DNA of 64,000 bases, taken from Novosphingobium subterraneum. GTDB taxonomy: Bacteria; Pseudomonadota; Alphaproteobacteria; Sphingomonadales; Sphingomonadaceae. A program made the position numbers and the translations under genes. The first letter of the stretch is position 1. Every line of letters starts with the position of its first letter. Positions 1 to 8,369 of the stretch are shown here, one piece after another. The stretch covers positions 1-64,000 of the forward strand of contig NZ_JRVC01000033.1 in assembly GCF_000807925.1 (NCBI RefSeq), written 5' to 3'. The notes under the pieces are model-generated. The model was not told where the DNA came from. It made no database searches and was given only the letters and a program-made list of their open reading frames with translations.

Positions 1-188
1 ACACATAGACCAGCGCGTGGGGCCCGCGGGTTCCTGCACTGGAGGCTTTCGTACGCAAGCGCCCGAAACCCTTCACAAATCCAGTCACTTCGGTGCCCAT
101 CTATGAACGGCGGCTACTTTCGAGAGCTGCCAAAGCGACATCATAGAATGCAAAGGGGGCGCCAACGCGGACGCACCCTGTGCAAGTC

Positions 189-1568
189 TCAAGCCGCCCG
201 CGCCCGCAGTTCGTCAAAGCTGTGGCGCACCAGCATGGTCCCGTTGCGCCAGACCGGGCGGAGCAGGTTGTCGGCATCGGCCACGTCGTCCATCCGCCGC
301 GCCACCATGTGGCCTGCTTCGAGCACCACCGCCTGCCGCCCCGCCTTGCTGGCCTTGCCGAGGTCGGTGGCAGGCGCCTTGGACACGTCGTGCCACACGC
401 CTTCGGCATCGCCCATGGCGTTGGCCTTCATCGCAAAGCGCAAGGTGTCGCGATTGACCTGCTGGAGCAGGCCGCCGCCCATGCCGAAGGCGATGTTGTC
501 GATGGCGAAGCCTTCCTCGATCAGCCGATCGATCAGACGGGCAATCGTGGCAGGCGTCATGCCATCGCCCTGGATCACGCGGACGTGGGGATCGAGCACG
601 CGATAGCCCTTGGCGTTGACCGTGCCGCCGAAGGCCTCCCACAAGGTCTTGACTGCCCGCACCGGGGTTTCCACCGGGTCGCCACTGTCGGGCCGGACGA
701 CGAGCGTGCCCTTGCGCGCCAGCACCTTGTCGCGCAGGCTCCCGCCCCAGATTCCAGTCAGCGCCGCATCGAGGTCGTAGCTGTCCGAGACCACGGCGAC
801 GACCTTGCCTTCACCCTCGAAGGCGTCGAGCATGTTGGCATAGGCCGCTTCCTCGCGCTCGCGCCCCCAGCTGGTCATCGTGCTGTGCTCGGCCGCCGGG
901 ATCGAGAAGCCGGCCATGTCCGCTCCGTAATAGCGACGGGCGGCGATCAGCCCTTCCATAGTGTCGGTGCCCATGAAGTTGACAAGGTGGGCCATGCCGC
1001 CAAGGCCTGCACTCTCGCCGCTGCTGGTGCCGCGGGCGCCGAAGTCGTGCAGCTTGAATGGAAGCTGGCCTTCCACATCCTCGCTGGTCTTCGCGAGCCC
1101 TGCACGGATGATCAGGCGGCACTGGCGGCTGAGCGTGGCGACCGTAGTCGGATACCAGATTGCGCGAAGCAGCGCGGTCTCGATGAAGGTTGCCAGCCAC
1201 GGCAGGCGCGGGTCTGTCGTTTCGACCTGCACCATCGGCACCCCGGTCGGCACGATCATGCCTTCAGGCAGAGCGCGGATCTCGATCGGCAGGTAGGCGC
1301 CATGTTCGTCGAGCACGATCTGCCAGCCCTTGCGATTGAAGGGCACGCCATGCGCGGTGCAGACTGCCTCGGCCTCTTCGATGTCAGCCTGGGTGATCGG
1401 CCGCCCGAGATAGTCCATGAGATAGGGCTGCAGGCCCATGAACAGCACTTCGTCAGCAAAGTCGTTGGGGCGAGCCTCGATATAGGCGCTGATCGCGCGG
1501 GTCTCGGGCGGGTACTGCAGATAGTGGCTGTGCTTGTAGCTGTCGGTTGCCAGGAGCAGGTTGGTCAT
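189..1568 (-). CDS. nadV: Nicotinamide/nicotinate phosphoribosyltransferase (NAMPT-like)
   Basis: A 459-residue cytosolic enzyme of the NAMPT/NAPRTase family. It would join nicotinamide (or nicotinate) to PRPP to give the mononucleotide, the first step of NAD salvage. Visible features are the N-terminal TDSYKHSHY motif, HDFGARG near residue 175, GTDTMEG, and the phosphate-binding region VRPDSGDP followed by IQGDGM and FGMGGGLLQ. Length is normal for bacterial NadV. The ATG is preceded by GAGGAG at good spacing. It lies 59 bp downstream of a NadM-Nudix gene on the same strand, and a divergent NrtR-like gene sits beyond, so the two form a likely NAD-salvage operon under NrtR. Family assignment is firm; nicotinamide rather than nicotinate as substrate follows from closeness to NAMPT. 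Confidence 0.93.
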   Translation of the reverse strand: MTNLLLATDSYKHSHYLQYPPETRAISAYIEARPNDFADEVLFMGLQPYLMDYLGRPITQADIEEAEAVCTAHGVPFNRKGWQIVLDEHGAYLPIEIRALPEGMIVPTGVPMVQVETTDPRLPWLATFIETALLRAIWYPTTVATLSRQCRLIIRAGLAKTSEDVEGQLPFKLHDFGARGTSSGESAGLGGMAHLVNFMGTDTMEGLIAARRYYGADMAGFSIPAAEHSTMTSWGREREEAAYANMLDAFEGEGKVVAVVSDSYDLDAALTGIWGGSLRDKVLARKGTLVVRPDSGDPVETPVRAVKTLWEAFGGTVNAKGYRVLDPHVRVIQGDGMTPATIARLIDRLIEEGFAIDNIAFGMGGGLLQQVNRDTLRFAMKANAMGDAEGVWHDVSKAPATDLGKASKAGRQAVVLEAGHMVARRMDDVADADNLLRPVWRNGTMLVRHSFDELRARAA

Positions 1569-1627
1569 GATGTGAACTCCTCACATTTTCGCCGGGTGCA
1601 GGACTCCCCTGCGCGGCGCTTCCGTCT

Positions 1628-2692
1628 TCAAAGGTCGGCCATTTCCTCGATGATGGCCCAGTGGTCCTCGAACAGCATTTCAGGCGACAGATCGCCAAAG
1701 CGGTACCACTGCGCGTGCGCCGCATCGTCACCGCCCTTCACGCTGAACAGCTTGCGGCGTTCGGGCAGGCGGAACAGGAAGGCGTGGGTGATGATACGAC
1801 CACGCAAGGAACGGTTCGGCGCATCGAACACCCGCGTACGCGCATCCTCAATAAAGCTGGCGAGCATAGCCGGCGGGATCTGGCCCTTGCCGTCGCTGAT
1901 CGCGGTTTCCTCGCGCAGCTCGCGGATCGCGGCGTCGCGAATGCGCTCGGCCGGATTTACGAAGCCACCCGGCAGTGCAAGCAGGCCCTTGCCCGGTGCC
2001 CATCCCCGTTCGACCAGCAGGATGTGTCCCGACTGGACGACGACCGCATCGGCGGTGACGAAGGGCCCCCTCCCCCATTGCGCAGGATAAGCCGCCAGAA
2101 ACTCGGCTTCCTCAAGCAGCGCCTTGAAGGTCTCGCCCAGCATGAACTCGCGCAGGAACTCTGCAACACCTGCAGAGAGGATGGCGGCGGGCACTTCAGG
2201 GATGCGCTGGAAATAGCGCTGGCGCACGTCGCTCGACGAGAAGGTGCCGTACTGGCTCTCGACCTGCAGGTTCTCCCACTCCGGGAACAGCTTGAGGTAA
2301 TAGGACGAGGCATCCTTGCCGTAGCCGGCCAGAGCGACACGGAAATCGCTCAGCCCATGGTTCTGGAAGCCGTGACCGTTGCCATGCTCGAGCACCAGGG
2401 AACGAACCTTGCGCTGGACCTGTGTGACCCAGGCGGTGTCGGAATAGAGGTGATCGTCGATGGGGGCGATGATCAGGCGGCCCTGTGCCACTTCGTGCCG
2501 GAAAGCGGAACGCAGCATCGCCTCCCGCTCGGCATAGGTGAAGGGATTGCGCGGATCGCGCGCGACATTGGCCGACCCCACCAGCACGAACAACCGCTCG
2601 ACCTGTTCGAGCGTGCGCGTGATGACGTGTTCATGGCCGACGTGCAGTGGCTGGAAGCGTCCTATTAAGACGCCGAAATCGAACTTGCTCAT
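1628..2692 (-). CDS. nadM: Bifunctional NMN adenylyltransferase / Nudix hydrolase
   Basis: A 354-residue two-domain protein. The N-terminal nucleotidyltransferase domain has the GRFQPLHVGHEHV signature (residues about 10-22) and the later SSSDVRQRYF segment, as in NadM; it would convert NMN and ATP to NAD. The C-terminal domain has a Nudix box: GGFVNPAERIRDAAIRELRE with the EE pair following, likely acting on ADP-ribose or related compounds. The start was placed at MSKFDFGVLIGRF, where GGGGAG lies upstream, rather than at an ATG 66 bases earlier inside the operator region. It is the first gene of the operon with nadV. The product of NadV is the substrate of NadM, so the pair makes a complete nicotinamide-to-NAD route. 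Confidence 0.92.
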   Translation of the reverse strand: MSKFDFGVLIGRFQPLHVGHEHVITRTLEQVERLFVLVGSANVARDPRNPFTYAEREAMLRSAFRHEVAQGRLIIAPIDDHLYSDTAWVTQVQRKVRSLVLEHGNGHGFQNHGLSDFRVALAGYGKDASSYYLKLFPEWENLQVESQYGTFSSSDVRQRYFQRIPEVPAAILSAGVAEFLREFMLGETFKALLEEAEFLAAYPAQWGRGPFVTADAVVVQSGHILLVERGWAPGKGLLALPGGFVNPAERIRDAAIRELREETAISDGKGQIPPAMLASFIEDARTRVFDAPNRSLRGRIITHAFLFRLPERRKLFSVKGGDDAAHAQWYRFGDLSPEMLFEDHWAIIEEMADL

Positions 2693-2745
2693 ATCCGAGG
2701 CTCCCCCAGATGATCGTAGCGAGGCGGACTCCCCGACTCGCACCA

Positions 2746-2787
2746 GTCTTATACACACTGGACTTATATCCAGTCAAGATATAAGAC
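2746..2787. promoter_or_regulatory. Nested palindromes between nadM and nrtR, candidate NrtR operator
   Basis: The 102-bp divergent intergenic region holds two perfect nested inverted repeats. The outer one is GTCTTATA (2746-2753) with TATAAGAC (2780-2787). The inner one is ACTGGA (2757-2762) with TCCAGT (2769-2774) around CTTATA. Their centres differ by one base. NrtR proteins are known to bind palindromes in nad promoters, so this is the natural operator for both directions. The AT-rich core could also hold the -10 elements. Assignment to NrtR is inference from position. Confidence 0.6.
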
Positions 2788-2794
2788 GGACGTC

Positions 2795-3499
2795 ATGAGC
2801 CATCCACCCTTCGCCGTCACTGTCGACCTCGTGCTGATGACCGTCGTCGACGCTGTTCTGTCGGTCCTGCTGCAGCGCCGGGGCGAAGAGCCTTACGTCG
2901 ACGCGCTTGCGCTGCCGGGCGGGTTCGTTGGCATTGAGGAGACGCTGGACGATGCTGCAAGGCGCATGCTGGTGGGCAAGGCAGGCGTTGCCGCGCAGGA
3001 CAGCGCCTGGCTGGAGCAGCTGTACACCTTCGGCGATCCGCAGCGCGATCCACGGATGCGCACAGTGAGCGTCGCCTACTTTGCTCTGCTGCCACATGCG
3101 GTTCTACAACAGGCCGTTACTTCGAAAGCAGATCTTGCGTTACGCCCGGTCACAGAACCTGGCGAGCTGCTCGCATTCGACCACACCGCCATCATTGCAA
3201 CAGCGCATGGGCGGCTCCGCGGCAAGCTCGACTACGCTCCCCTTGCCTTCTCTCTGCTGCCTGACCTCTTCACTCTGCGTGATCTCCAGGCCGTGCATGA
3301 GGCCATCACTGGCAGCACCTTCAACAAGCCCGCCTTCCGTCGCCGCATGCTCGACACTGGCTGGATCGAAGCAACAGGGCAGCGCGAGAGCGACACGCCG
3401 TTTCGGCCGGCGGAGCTTTACAGAATAAGTGCGCGTGTCACCGATAGCAGTGAAGTTTATCAACGAGACTTGGACCGCCGATACTCGAGGGTGCCCTGA
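2795..3499 (+). CDS. nrtR: NrtR-type Nudix-related transcriptional regulator of NAD synthesis
   Basis: A 234-residue protein with an N-terminal Nudix-like domain (LALPGGFVGIEETLDDAARR, residues about 38-57) and a C-terminal winged helix (FTLRDLQAVHEAITGSTFNK ... FRRRMLDTGWIEATG). That is the NrtR architecture. Such proteins bind ADP-ribose and repress NAD-biosynthesis genes. The Nudix box is degenerate: the usual REL..E helix reads RRMLVGK, which fits a sensor without hydrolase activity. The gene diverges from nadM-nadV across a region with two palindromes. No Shine-Dalgarno sequence is obvious before the ATG, so it may be weakly or leaderlessly translated. Confidence in NrtR is high from domain order plus neighbours. 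Confidence 0.88.
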   Translation: MSHPPFAVTVDLVLMTVVDAVLSVLLQRRGEEPYVDALALPGGFVGIEETLDDAARRMLVGKAGVAAQDSAWLEQLYTFGDPQRDPRMRTVSVAYFALLPHAVLQQAVTSKADLALRPVTEPGELLAFDHTAIIATAHGRLRGKLDYAPLAFSLLPDLFTLRDLQAVHEAITGSTFNKPAFRRRMLDTGWIEATGQRESDTPFRPAELYRISARVTDSSEVYQRDLDRRYSRVP

Positions 3500-3655
3500 C
3501 AATTTCAAAAGTGTTTTGTGCTGTCTCCGACCAAATAAAGTCGTAGGGCCATGAACATCTAAATGGCAGCTCGACCCAAAACTAGACCATGATCTGCTCA
3601 GCTGTGATACAACAGGGGCGAGCCGAACGTTTGACGACCGAGCCAGATTTAGCAT

Positions 3656-3853
3656 CTAAGCCGCCTTGGCCAGCCTACGCGGGGTCTGTGGTGGCTGGCC
3701 ATACTGGCGCACGAACGCCTCGCGCATACGACGGATGTCGATGAAGCCCGATTCCAGCGCGATCTGGTCCATCGGGTGACGGGTCTCCTCGATCATCAGC
3801 CGCGCTGCAACCAGACGCATCTGCTCGACGGCCTTGGCCGGGGTTTGGCCGGG
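3656..3853 (-). pseudogene. AraC-family regulator, C-terminal remnant
   Basis: Only about 65 codons remain, matching the second helix-turn-helix of AraC/GlxA-type regulators: ARLMIEETRHPMDQIALESG, then FVRQYGQPPQTPRR. The reading frame stays open upstream, but the sequence there is the opposite strand of an AhpD-like gene. The N-terminal domain and first HTH are gone. It abuts 3857-4069 head-to-head, as expected when one deletion removes the 5' ends of two divergent genes. Confidence 0.75.
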
Positions 3854-3856
3854 GCA

Positions 3857-4069
3857 CCTCGGACGATCCCCGTGCCGCAGCCGCTTCCGCCTTCCCGCAA
3901 GGTTGCCGAAGCTCGAGGCAAGGTTTCGGCAGAGGATATCGAGGCGGTGAAGGAAGCCGGGTTCAGCGAAGGCCAGATCATCGAAATCGTCGCCGTGTTG
4001 GCCGAGATCTTCTTCACCAACCTGATCAACAACGTTGCGGGCACGGAAGTGAACTTCCCGGCGATTTAG
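3857..4069 (+). pseudogene. AhpD/carboxymuconolactone decarboxylase-like protein, C-terminal remnant
   Basis: About 70 codons resemble the C-terminus of CMD/AhpD-family peroxidase-related proteins: a helix rich in SAEDIEAVKEAGFSEGQ, then IIEIVAVLAEIFFTNLINNV and TEVNFPA before the stop. The catalytic Cys-x-x-Cys helix is missing, so it cannot work. AhpD-like genes are often paired with a divergent AraC/GlxA regulator, and here the two surviving 3' ends meet within a few bases of each other. Confidence 0.7.
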
Positions 4070-4218
4070 GTCAGTGCTCCCAATGCCGAGGAAGTTGCGG
4101 CCTTGTGCGATTTTAAATCGCACTGGGCCGCGACCGATCGAAGGGAGGCCAACAGCGACACTGCTCGTAATCCGAGTCCGTCGCAAATGACCGCTTCGTC
4201 TCACGATCCGTTGATCCA

Positions 4219-5437
4219 TTGCGACAGCAGCCGACCAATAGTGTTGAAAAACCCACTGCTGGGATCGAGGGTAATGTCAACTTGGCAACGGTTGAGGAAA
4301 CGATGGGGTCGGACGTTGCGGGCCTGTTCCGTCCATGGCTGCAATTCATCGCGAATGAATGGGTTTACGATCGTGCGGGCATGAGCAAGCTGGAAGCCTT
4401 CATGCGGGCGACACAACGCTCGTCGGCATGGCTTACCGCCTAGGTACGATGTTCGCTCAGCTTGGTGGCTATGTCGGCTCGGTGGAGCGTATTGGTCCTC
4501 ACTGGTTCGCGGCGGGCATGAACACGACGCTGCGCAATCCTAAAGAGGCCAGTGCCTTCGCTCTCGATCGTAGCCTTGAACTCAAGAGCCGCTTCGACAC
4601 GCTGGACCGCGACATCAGGGAAAACGTGCGCCGCTTCGCTGGCAAGACTGACCTTGCTTCAATGGTGCAGCGCTACAGGTTCACCGGCATCAGCTTCTTC
4701 GATCGCCTCGTCGTCATTCCGACCTGGATCGGCGCGTACAACAAGGCCATCGCGGCGGGCATGGACGAAGACCAAGCGGTGCACGAAGCGGACTCCGCCG
4801 TCCGTGAAAGCCAAGGTGCGGGCGCTGCCAAGGATCTGGCTGCAATCCAGCGCGGGAGCGGTCCTGCCGGTGAGATGGGCAAGTCCCTGACGATGTTCTA
4901 CTCGTTCCAGTTCGCGAACTATCAGCGGTTTCTGGAGTTGGCTTGGGACGCCGGAGAGGCTGTTCGCAGCCGCAATGGGAGATGGTGCCGGAACTGGCGA
5001 TGCGCGGCCTGTTGCTGGCTGTCGTTGCTCCTATCCTGCCTGCGCTGCTGTCAGGGCAAGGGCCTGACGATGACAACGAGGAAAGTTGGACCGAATGGGC
5101 GGCCAAGACTTCGGTGTATGGTTTGGCGGCTCCTATCCCGTTGGCGCGCGATATCGTGCCTGTGGTCGGCCGCAAACTCGCAGGCGATCGGTCTTACGGC
5201 TATCGCTTCTCGCGAATCCAAGGCCTCCGGGAATCGCTTGAGCGTGTCGCTGGTGACGTTCGAAAGGCCGCTGAGGGCAGGGAAACCAAGAGGGCAACCC
5301 GTAACACTCTGGAAGCTGCTGGCTACATGACAGGGCTTGTGCCGGGGCAAGGCGCGGCATCGGCGCAGTTCTTCGTCGACGTGCTCGCAGGCGATACTCA
5401 GCCCCAAGACATGGGCGACTGGTTGCAAGGCGTGTGA
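4219..5437 (+). pseudogene. C-terminal part of a large phage protein, two frameshifts
   Basis: Three overlapping reading frames read as one protein if two shifts are allowed, near 4440 and near 4965. The first piece ends MSKLEAFMRATQRSSAW, the second continues with helical sequence including NPKEASAFALDRSLELK and FFDRLVVIPTWIGAYNKAI, and the third covers GLLLAVVAPILPALLSG to the stop after GDWLQGV. The pattern (long helical stretches, one hydrophobic helix, a GxxPGxGAASAQ tail) resembles the C-termini of very large polyvalent phage proteins such as those with LPD-type domains; I am not certain of the family. The 5' part, normally thousands of bases, is absent. It anchors a prophage remnant running to about 8.64 kb. 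Confidence 0.55.
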
Positions 5438-5499
5438 TTCGGTAAAATCTATGCGGAGCAATGACTTAGTTGCGTCAACGCAAGTAGGAGGTGGCCGCA

Positions 5500-5661
5500 A
5501 TGGATGACATGGTAGAAATGTTAGCCTTGATCAAACAGGCCCGCGACATCTGGGAAGTTGATCCGGACGAAGCCAGCATCGAAGAGCAGCAGGCTTGGGA
5601 GGATTTAAACGAGGTCGGCATCAAGCTGGCGAGGCTCAAAGGTGAACCCGAACCGGGCTAG
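5500..5661 (+). CDS. Small acidic protein of the phage remnant
   Basis: A 53-codon gene with a strong Shine-Dalgarno sequence (AGGAGG, about 8 bases before the ATG), 62 bp after the phage protein remnant and on the same strand. The product is acidic and helical (MDDMVEMLALIKQARDIWEV at the start) with no known motif. Phages often carry such small genes after structural genes. I do not recognise the family. Confidence 0.6.
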   Translation: MDDMVEMLALIKQARDIWEVDPDEASIEEQQAWEDLNEVGIKLARLKGEPEPG

Positions 5662-5802
5662 TCCTTCCAAATCGGCCCACACCGCACATCCTTGCACCCG
5701 TCATTTCGAGCACCTAAGCAAAGGCTCGACGAACATCATCATCAGGCTGCGGCCCTGCTTGTGCAGCGTTGCGTCAGAGCCCCGCATAGGACGTGGCTGG
5801 AA

Positions 5803-5934
5803 TTATTTGTGATCGCCCTTGCGCACGTCGTCCAATTGACCGGAGCTTCGGAAGCGTTTGCAAATCATGTCGGCGATTACCCATGCGACGATAAATCCAA
5901 GTAGGACTATTGCGAGAACTGGTATGATCGGCAT
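5803..5934 (-). CDS. Tiny single-span membrane protein (43 aa)
   Basis: A 43-codon gene with GGAGGG just upstream. The protein is one hydrophobic helix from residue 2 to about 22 (MPIIPVLAIVLLGFIVAWVI) followed by a short charged tail ending KGDHK. It is clearly similar to the 41-residue product of 6484-6609: both begin MPxxPV, have an I/V-rich helix with VA, then a basic patch and an acidic tail. In a phage context such proteins may be holin- or spanin-like lysis accessories, but that is inference. Confidence 0.6.
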   Translation of the reverse strand: MPIIPVLAIVLLGFIVAWVIADMICKRFRSSGQLDDVRKGDHK

Positions 5935-6100
5935 TACGATGCCCTCCGGCGAGTCGTCACTCTGGAGCGGCGCATTAAAGCCTACTGACTTTAGTTATGA
6001 CAAGCCCCCCCTGTCTCCACGGGAACGAAGGGTCGATTGGGCTGTTGGTAGAAGAGGCCGGACGCCCCTTATCCGGCCCCTTTTACCGGTTGCACAAAAT

Positions 6101-6132
6101 ACTCCGGTCTGGTCATCAGATCGGAGTTTTTT
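6101..6132 (+). terminator. Rho-independent terminator
   Basis: An 11-bp stem (ACTCCGGTCTG / CAGATCGGAGT, one G-T pair) with a GTCAT loop is followed by six T. A second hairpin, GGCCGGA / TCCGGCC at 6056-6078 with a T run, lies just upstream. They would end plus-strand transcription from the phage remnant. Confidence 0.7.
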
Positions 6133-6229
6133 GGATGGCAAACATGCTGCGAAGGCCGAACGTTGCCCGGTTCTTCAACGAAGGTAATATCTTGCCATCA
6201 CGACAGGGCTTGAGTCGCCTGGTCGTGAT

Positions 6230-6265
6230 GCCCTAGCCCTTGGGTGATCCAGCAAGGGCTAGGGC
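6230..6265. repeat. 13-bp inverted repeat at the end of a small membrane-protein gene
   Basis: GCCCTAGCCCTTG (6230-6242) pairs perfectly with CAAGGGCTAGGGC (6253-6265) around a 10-base loop. The stop codon of the minus-strand gene 6259-6378 lies in the stem. There is no T run, so it may be a transcript-protecting hairpin rather than an intrinsic terminator. Confidence 0.6.
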
Positions 6266-6378
6266 AGCTTATCGGAATACAACCCCAAGCCTGCAAGCAT
6301 GCCGACGAGTAAGCAACCAAGCCCTGCAAGCGTCAGGACCAGCACCCACTCTGCAGCGTTCCAATCTGGCAGCTTCAT
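6259..6378 (-). CDS. Tiny membrane protein (39 aa)
   Basis: A 39-codon gene with AGGGA upstream of the ATG. The product has a short polar N-terminus (MKLPDWNAAEW), one glycine-rich transmembrane helix (VLVLTLAGLGCLLVGMLAGL) and a six-residue tail. It lies between two paralogous tiny membrane proteins on the same strand, so three to four short membrane genes form a cluster. No family recognised. Confidence 0.55.
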   Translation of the reverse strand: MKLPDWNAAEWVLVLTLAGLGCLLVGMLAGLGLYSDKLP

Positions 6379-6483
6379 GGGGTCCCTAGCCGTTCACTGC
6401 GAGTTGCAAGGCCAACAATGCCTTGCAGACGGCTCACCTAAATGTGAGTCTCAACAGTGTACCAAGGCGTTCTTTCCCATTGA

Positions 6484-6609
6484 TTAATTGGGAAATTCGT
6501 CATCCTCGGTTCGGTCGCGCGACACGAATTTCCGAGACAAGATTTCCGCCAGGAACAAGGCCACAGCCAGGCCGACAACAACGATCAGGATTACAGGCAG
6601 GAGAGGCAT
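6484..6609 (-). CDS. Tiny single-span membrane protein (41 aa), paralogue of 5803-5934
   Basis: A 41-codon gene encoding MPLLPVILIVVVGLAVALFL then a basic patch (SRKFVSRDR) and an acidic end. The arrangement and many residues match the 43-residue product of 5803-5934, so the two arose by duplication. The Shine-Dalgarno sequence is weak (GGGACG). Function unknown; the phage setting suggests a lysis or superinfection-exclusion accessory, unproven. Confidence 0.55.
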   Translation of the reverse strand: MPLLPVILIVVVGLAVALFLAEILSRKFVSRDRTEDDEFPN

Positions 6610-6914
6610 TTGACGCGTCCCGTTGCATGCCGGGAGCGCGGTGGTCTCTCAAGCACCAGCAGGCGAACTGGCTGGTGACATCGATCTCCTACACTCGTTT
6701 GGAGTGAGTGTCGAACCTTACAAGGGCATTAGCTGTTTTGCGTTTCCGCTTTCACCGCGATCTTTCGCTCAGCATCAGCAATAGCTGCCTCGTCGAGTTT
6801 CCCAGACGCCTTCAAATAGTAGCCGGATTCGATGTCGAAACGGTCAATCTTGTCGCCTAATCCCACTGCTATTGCCACCTCTTGAACGAGGTCCAGAAAT
6901 GCGGCGACAAAAGT

Positions 6915-8210
6915 GGACGGTTCGAAGAACCGTCTGATTCCGGCATGATAGGGACGCGATGGCCTGTGAGGAGATGGTGAGCCTCGGTGCTGGTTGGCTG
7001 ATCCGCTGATTTCCTTGGTGGATCCGACTTCCGAACGAGGTTTTCGCGTTATGCAGGCGCACTACGCCCCTCAAGCCAGGCGAGCCTCTGGAAGTTATAG
7101 GCAAGGTTGGCCATGCCGATCTTGATGCGGGCGCGGGCAATGCCAATGGTGCGCACGATCAGGCCCATGCGGTGCTTTTGCCCGGCAAAGACGTGTTCGA
7201 CTGCCGAGCGGATGGCTGAGCGCTTCGCATTGGCTCTGGCGACACGCTCGGGCATGGCACGGCGGTTCGGCTTGCGCTGGTGGATGTGGCTCTTGAACAT
7301 ACCCTTCTCAAGGAAGGCCTCGTCCTTCTTCGAACGGTAGGCGGTATCGGCCCAGACGCCCGAGCCGGTGTTGCTCGTGCTGATCAGATTCGGCAACCGG
7401 GCGCCGTCATTGGCATTGGCGGCGCTGGCATCCCAGGTCCGGATCAACCCGTGAGCCCGGTCGATGCCGATGTGGTTCTTGTAACCGAACATCGGGATGG
7501 CGAGATCGACCGGCTTGAAGGCCTTGGGATCGGCACCCTCCTTCACCTTGGCCTTGGTGTACTTCACGCTCCAGCGGGCATCGCGATCCTTCTGACGGAG
7601 CCGGGCTGGCTTTGCCTTCCATGCCTCCGGGATCCGGCCGTCCTTGATCGCTGCCTTCTCCTCCTCGGTGTTGCGCTGTTTGGGTGCAGGCACAACGGTA
7701 GCATCGATGATCTGGCCGCCCATGGCGAGATAGCCCCGGTCGGTCAGTGCGGCATCGAAGCGGGCGAAGAGCTTGTCGATTGCCTTGGCTTGCACCAAGC
7801 GCTCGCGGAACAGCCACACCGTCGTTGCATCCGGCACCGTGCCATCGAGCCCAAGGCCCAGGAAGCGCTGGAACGACAAGCGATACTTGATCTGGAATAC
7901 CGTTGCCTCGTCCGAAAGCGAATAGAGCGCCTGCAGCACCAGAATTTTGAACGTCATCACCGGGTCAAACGGCGGCCGCCCGCCTTTGCCACGAACACTG
8001 CGGCGCAGAGCGGCGATCAATGGCCCCCGGAAAACCTCAAAGTCGACCACCCCGGACAGACGCTCCAACGGATCACTCGCTGCGCTCAAGGCCTCGTACT
8101 GGTTCGAAAGATCAAAGAAACCGGGCTGTCCCGCCATCATCGCCTCCGCTCATCCGCAAGGGCAGTGAATCAGGTCAGGTCACCAAACTCCAGAGTTTTT
8201 CGAGCCGTCC
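6915..8210. mobile_element. IS5-family insertion sequence, 1,296 bp
   Basis: The ends are imperfect inverted repeats: GGACGGTTCGAAGAAC at 6915 and, on the other strand from 8210, GGACGGCTCGAAAAAC. Both ends are flanked by AAGT (6911-6914 and 8211-8214), a 4-bp target duplication typical of IS5-type elements. One transposase gene fills most of the element. Excising it in silico restores the frame of the interrupted gene, which confirms the boundaries. Confidence 0.88.
7049..8140 (-). CDS. IS5-family transposase
   Basis: A complete 363-residue transposase of the IS5/ISL2-like group. It has an N-terminal DUF772-type domain (RGKGGRPPFDPVMTFKILVL, residues about 50-69), then the DDE catalytic core: IIDATVVPAPKQRN (first Asp), VWADTAYRSKKDE (second Asp) and SAVEHVFAGQKHRMGL (Glu). 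All three acidic residues are present, so the element may still be active. It lies inside the terminal inverted repeats with no other gene. Confidence 0.92.
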   Translation of the reverse strand: MMAGQPGFFDLSNQYEALSAASDPLERLSGVVDFEVFRGPLIAALRRSVRGKGGRPPFDPVMTFKILVLQALYSLSDEATVFQIKYRLSFQRFLGLGLDGTVPDATTVWLFRERLVQAKAIDKLFARFDAALTDRGYLAMGGQIIDATVVPAPKQRNTEEEKAAIKDGRIPEAWKAKPARLRQKDRDARWSVKYTKAKVKEGADPKAFKPVDLAIPMFGYKNHIGIDRAHGLIRTWDASAANANDGARLPNLISTSNTGSGVWADTAYRSKKDEAFLEKGMFKSHIHQRKPNRRAMPERVARANAKRSAIRSAVEHVFAGQKHRMGLIVRTIGIARARIKIGMANLAYNFQRLAWLEGRSAPA

Positions 8211-8369
8211 AAGTATCAGCGTCAAAGGGCTTCGCGTCCGCTGCTTTCATAAACATGCGCCGTGCGGTGATTGAAGATCTGAAAAAGAGGTAAGCCTTTC
8301 AGTTTTCAACTCATTCTTCGCACTTCGGTGTTAGTGGAGTCGGGTCTAATGAACTTGAGGTTGGTTTCT

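Larger units (their letters stand above)
6729..8256 (-). pseudogene. 75-codon gene split by an IS5-type element
   Basis: The two halves are 8211-8256 (5' part, minus strand) and 6729-6910 (3' part). Removing the element at 6915-8210 and one copy of the 4-bp duplication AAGT restores an open frame of 75 codons, beginning MFMKAADAKPFDADTFVAAF and ending KAETQNS. The join falls within ADTFVAA. The protein is small and helical; no family recognised. It is the next gene after the three tiny membrane proteins on the same strand. Confidence 0.7.

Noticed and set aside
180..2090. 636-codon plus-strand open frame
   Set aside because: It lies opposite nadV and nadM, which have full family motifs and start signals. 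Its composition is that of an antisense shadow.
6135..6236. 33-codon plus-strand ORF after the 6.1-kb terminator
   Set aside because: It lies in hairpin-forming sequence after a strong terminator, and no start signal is present.
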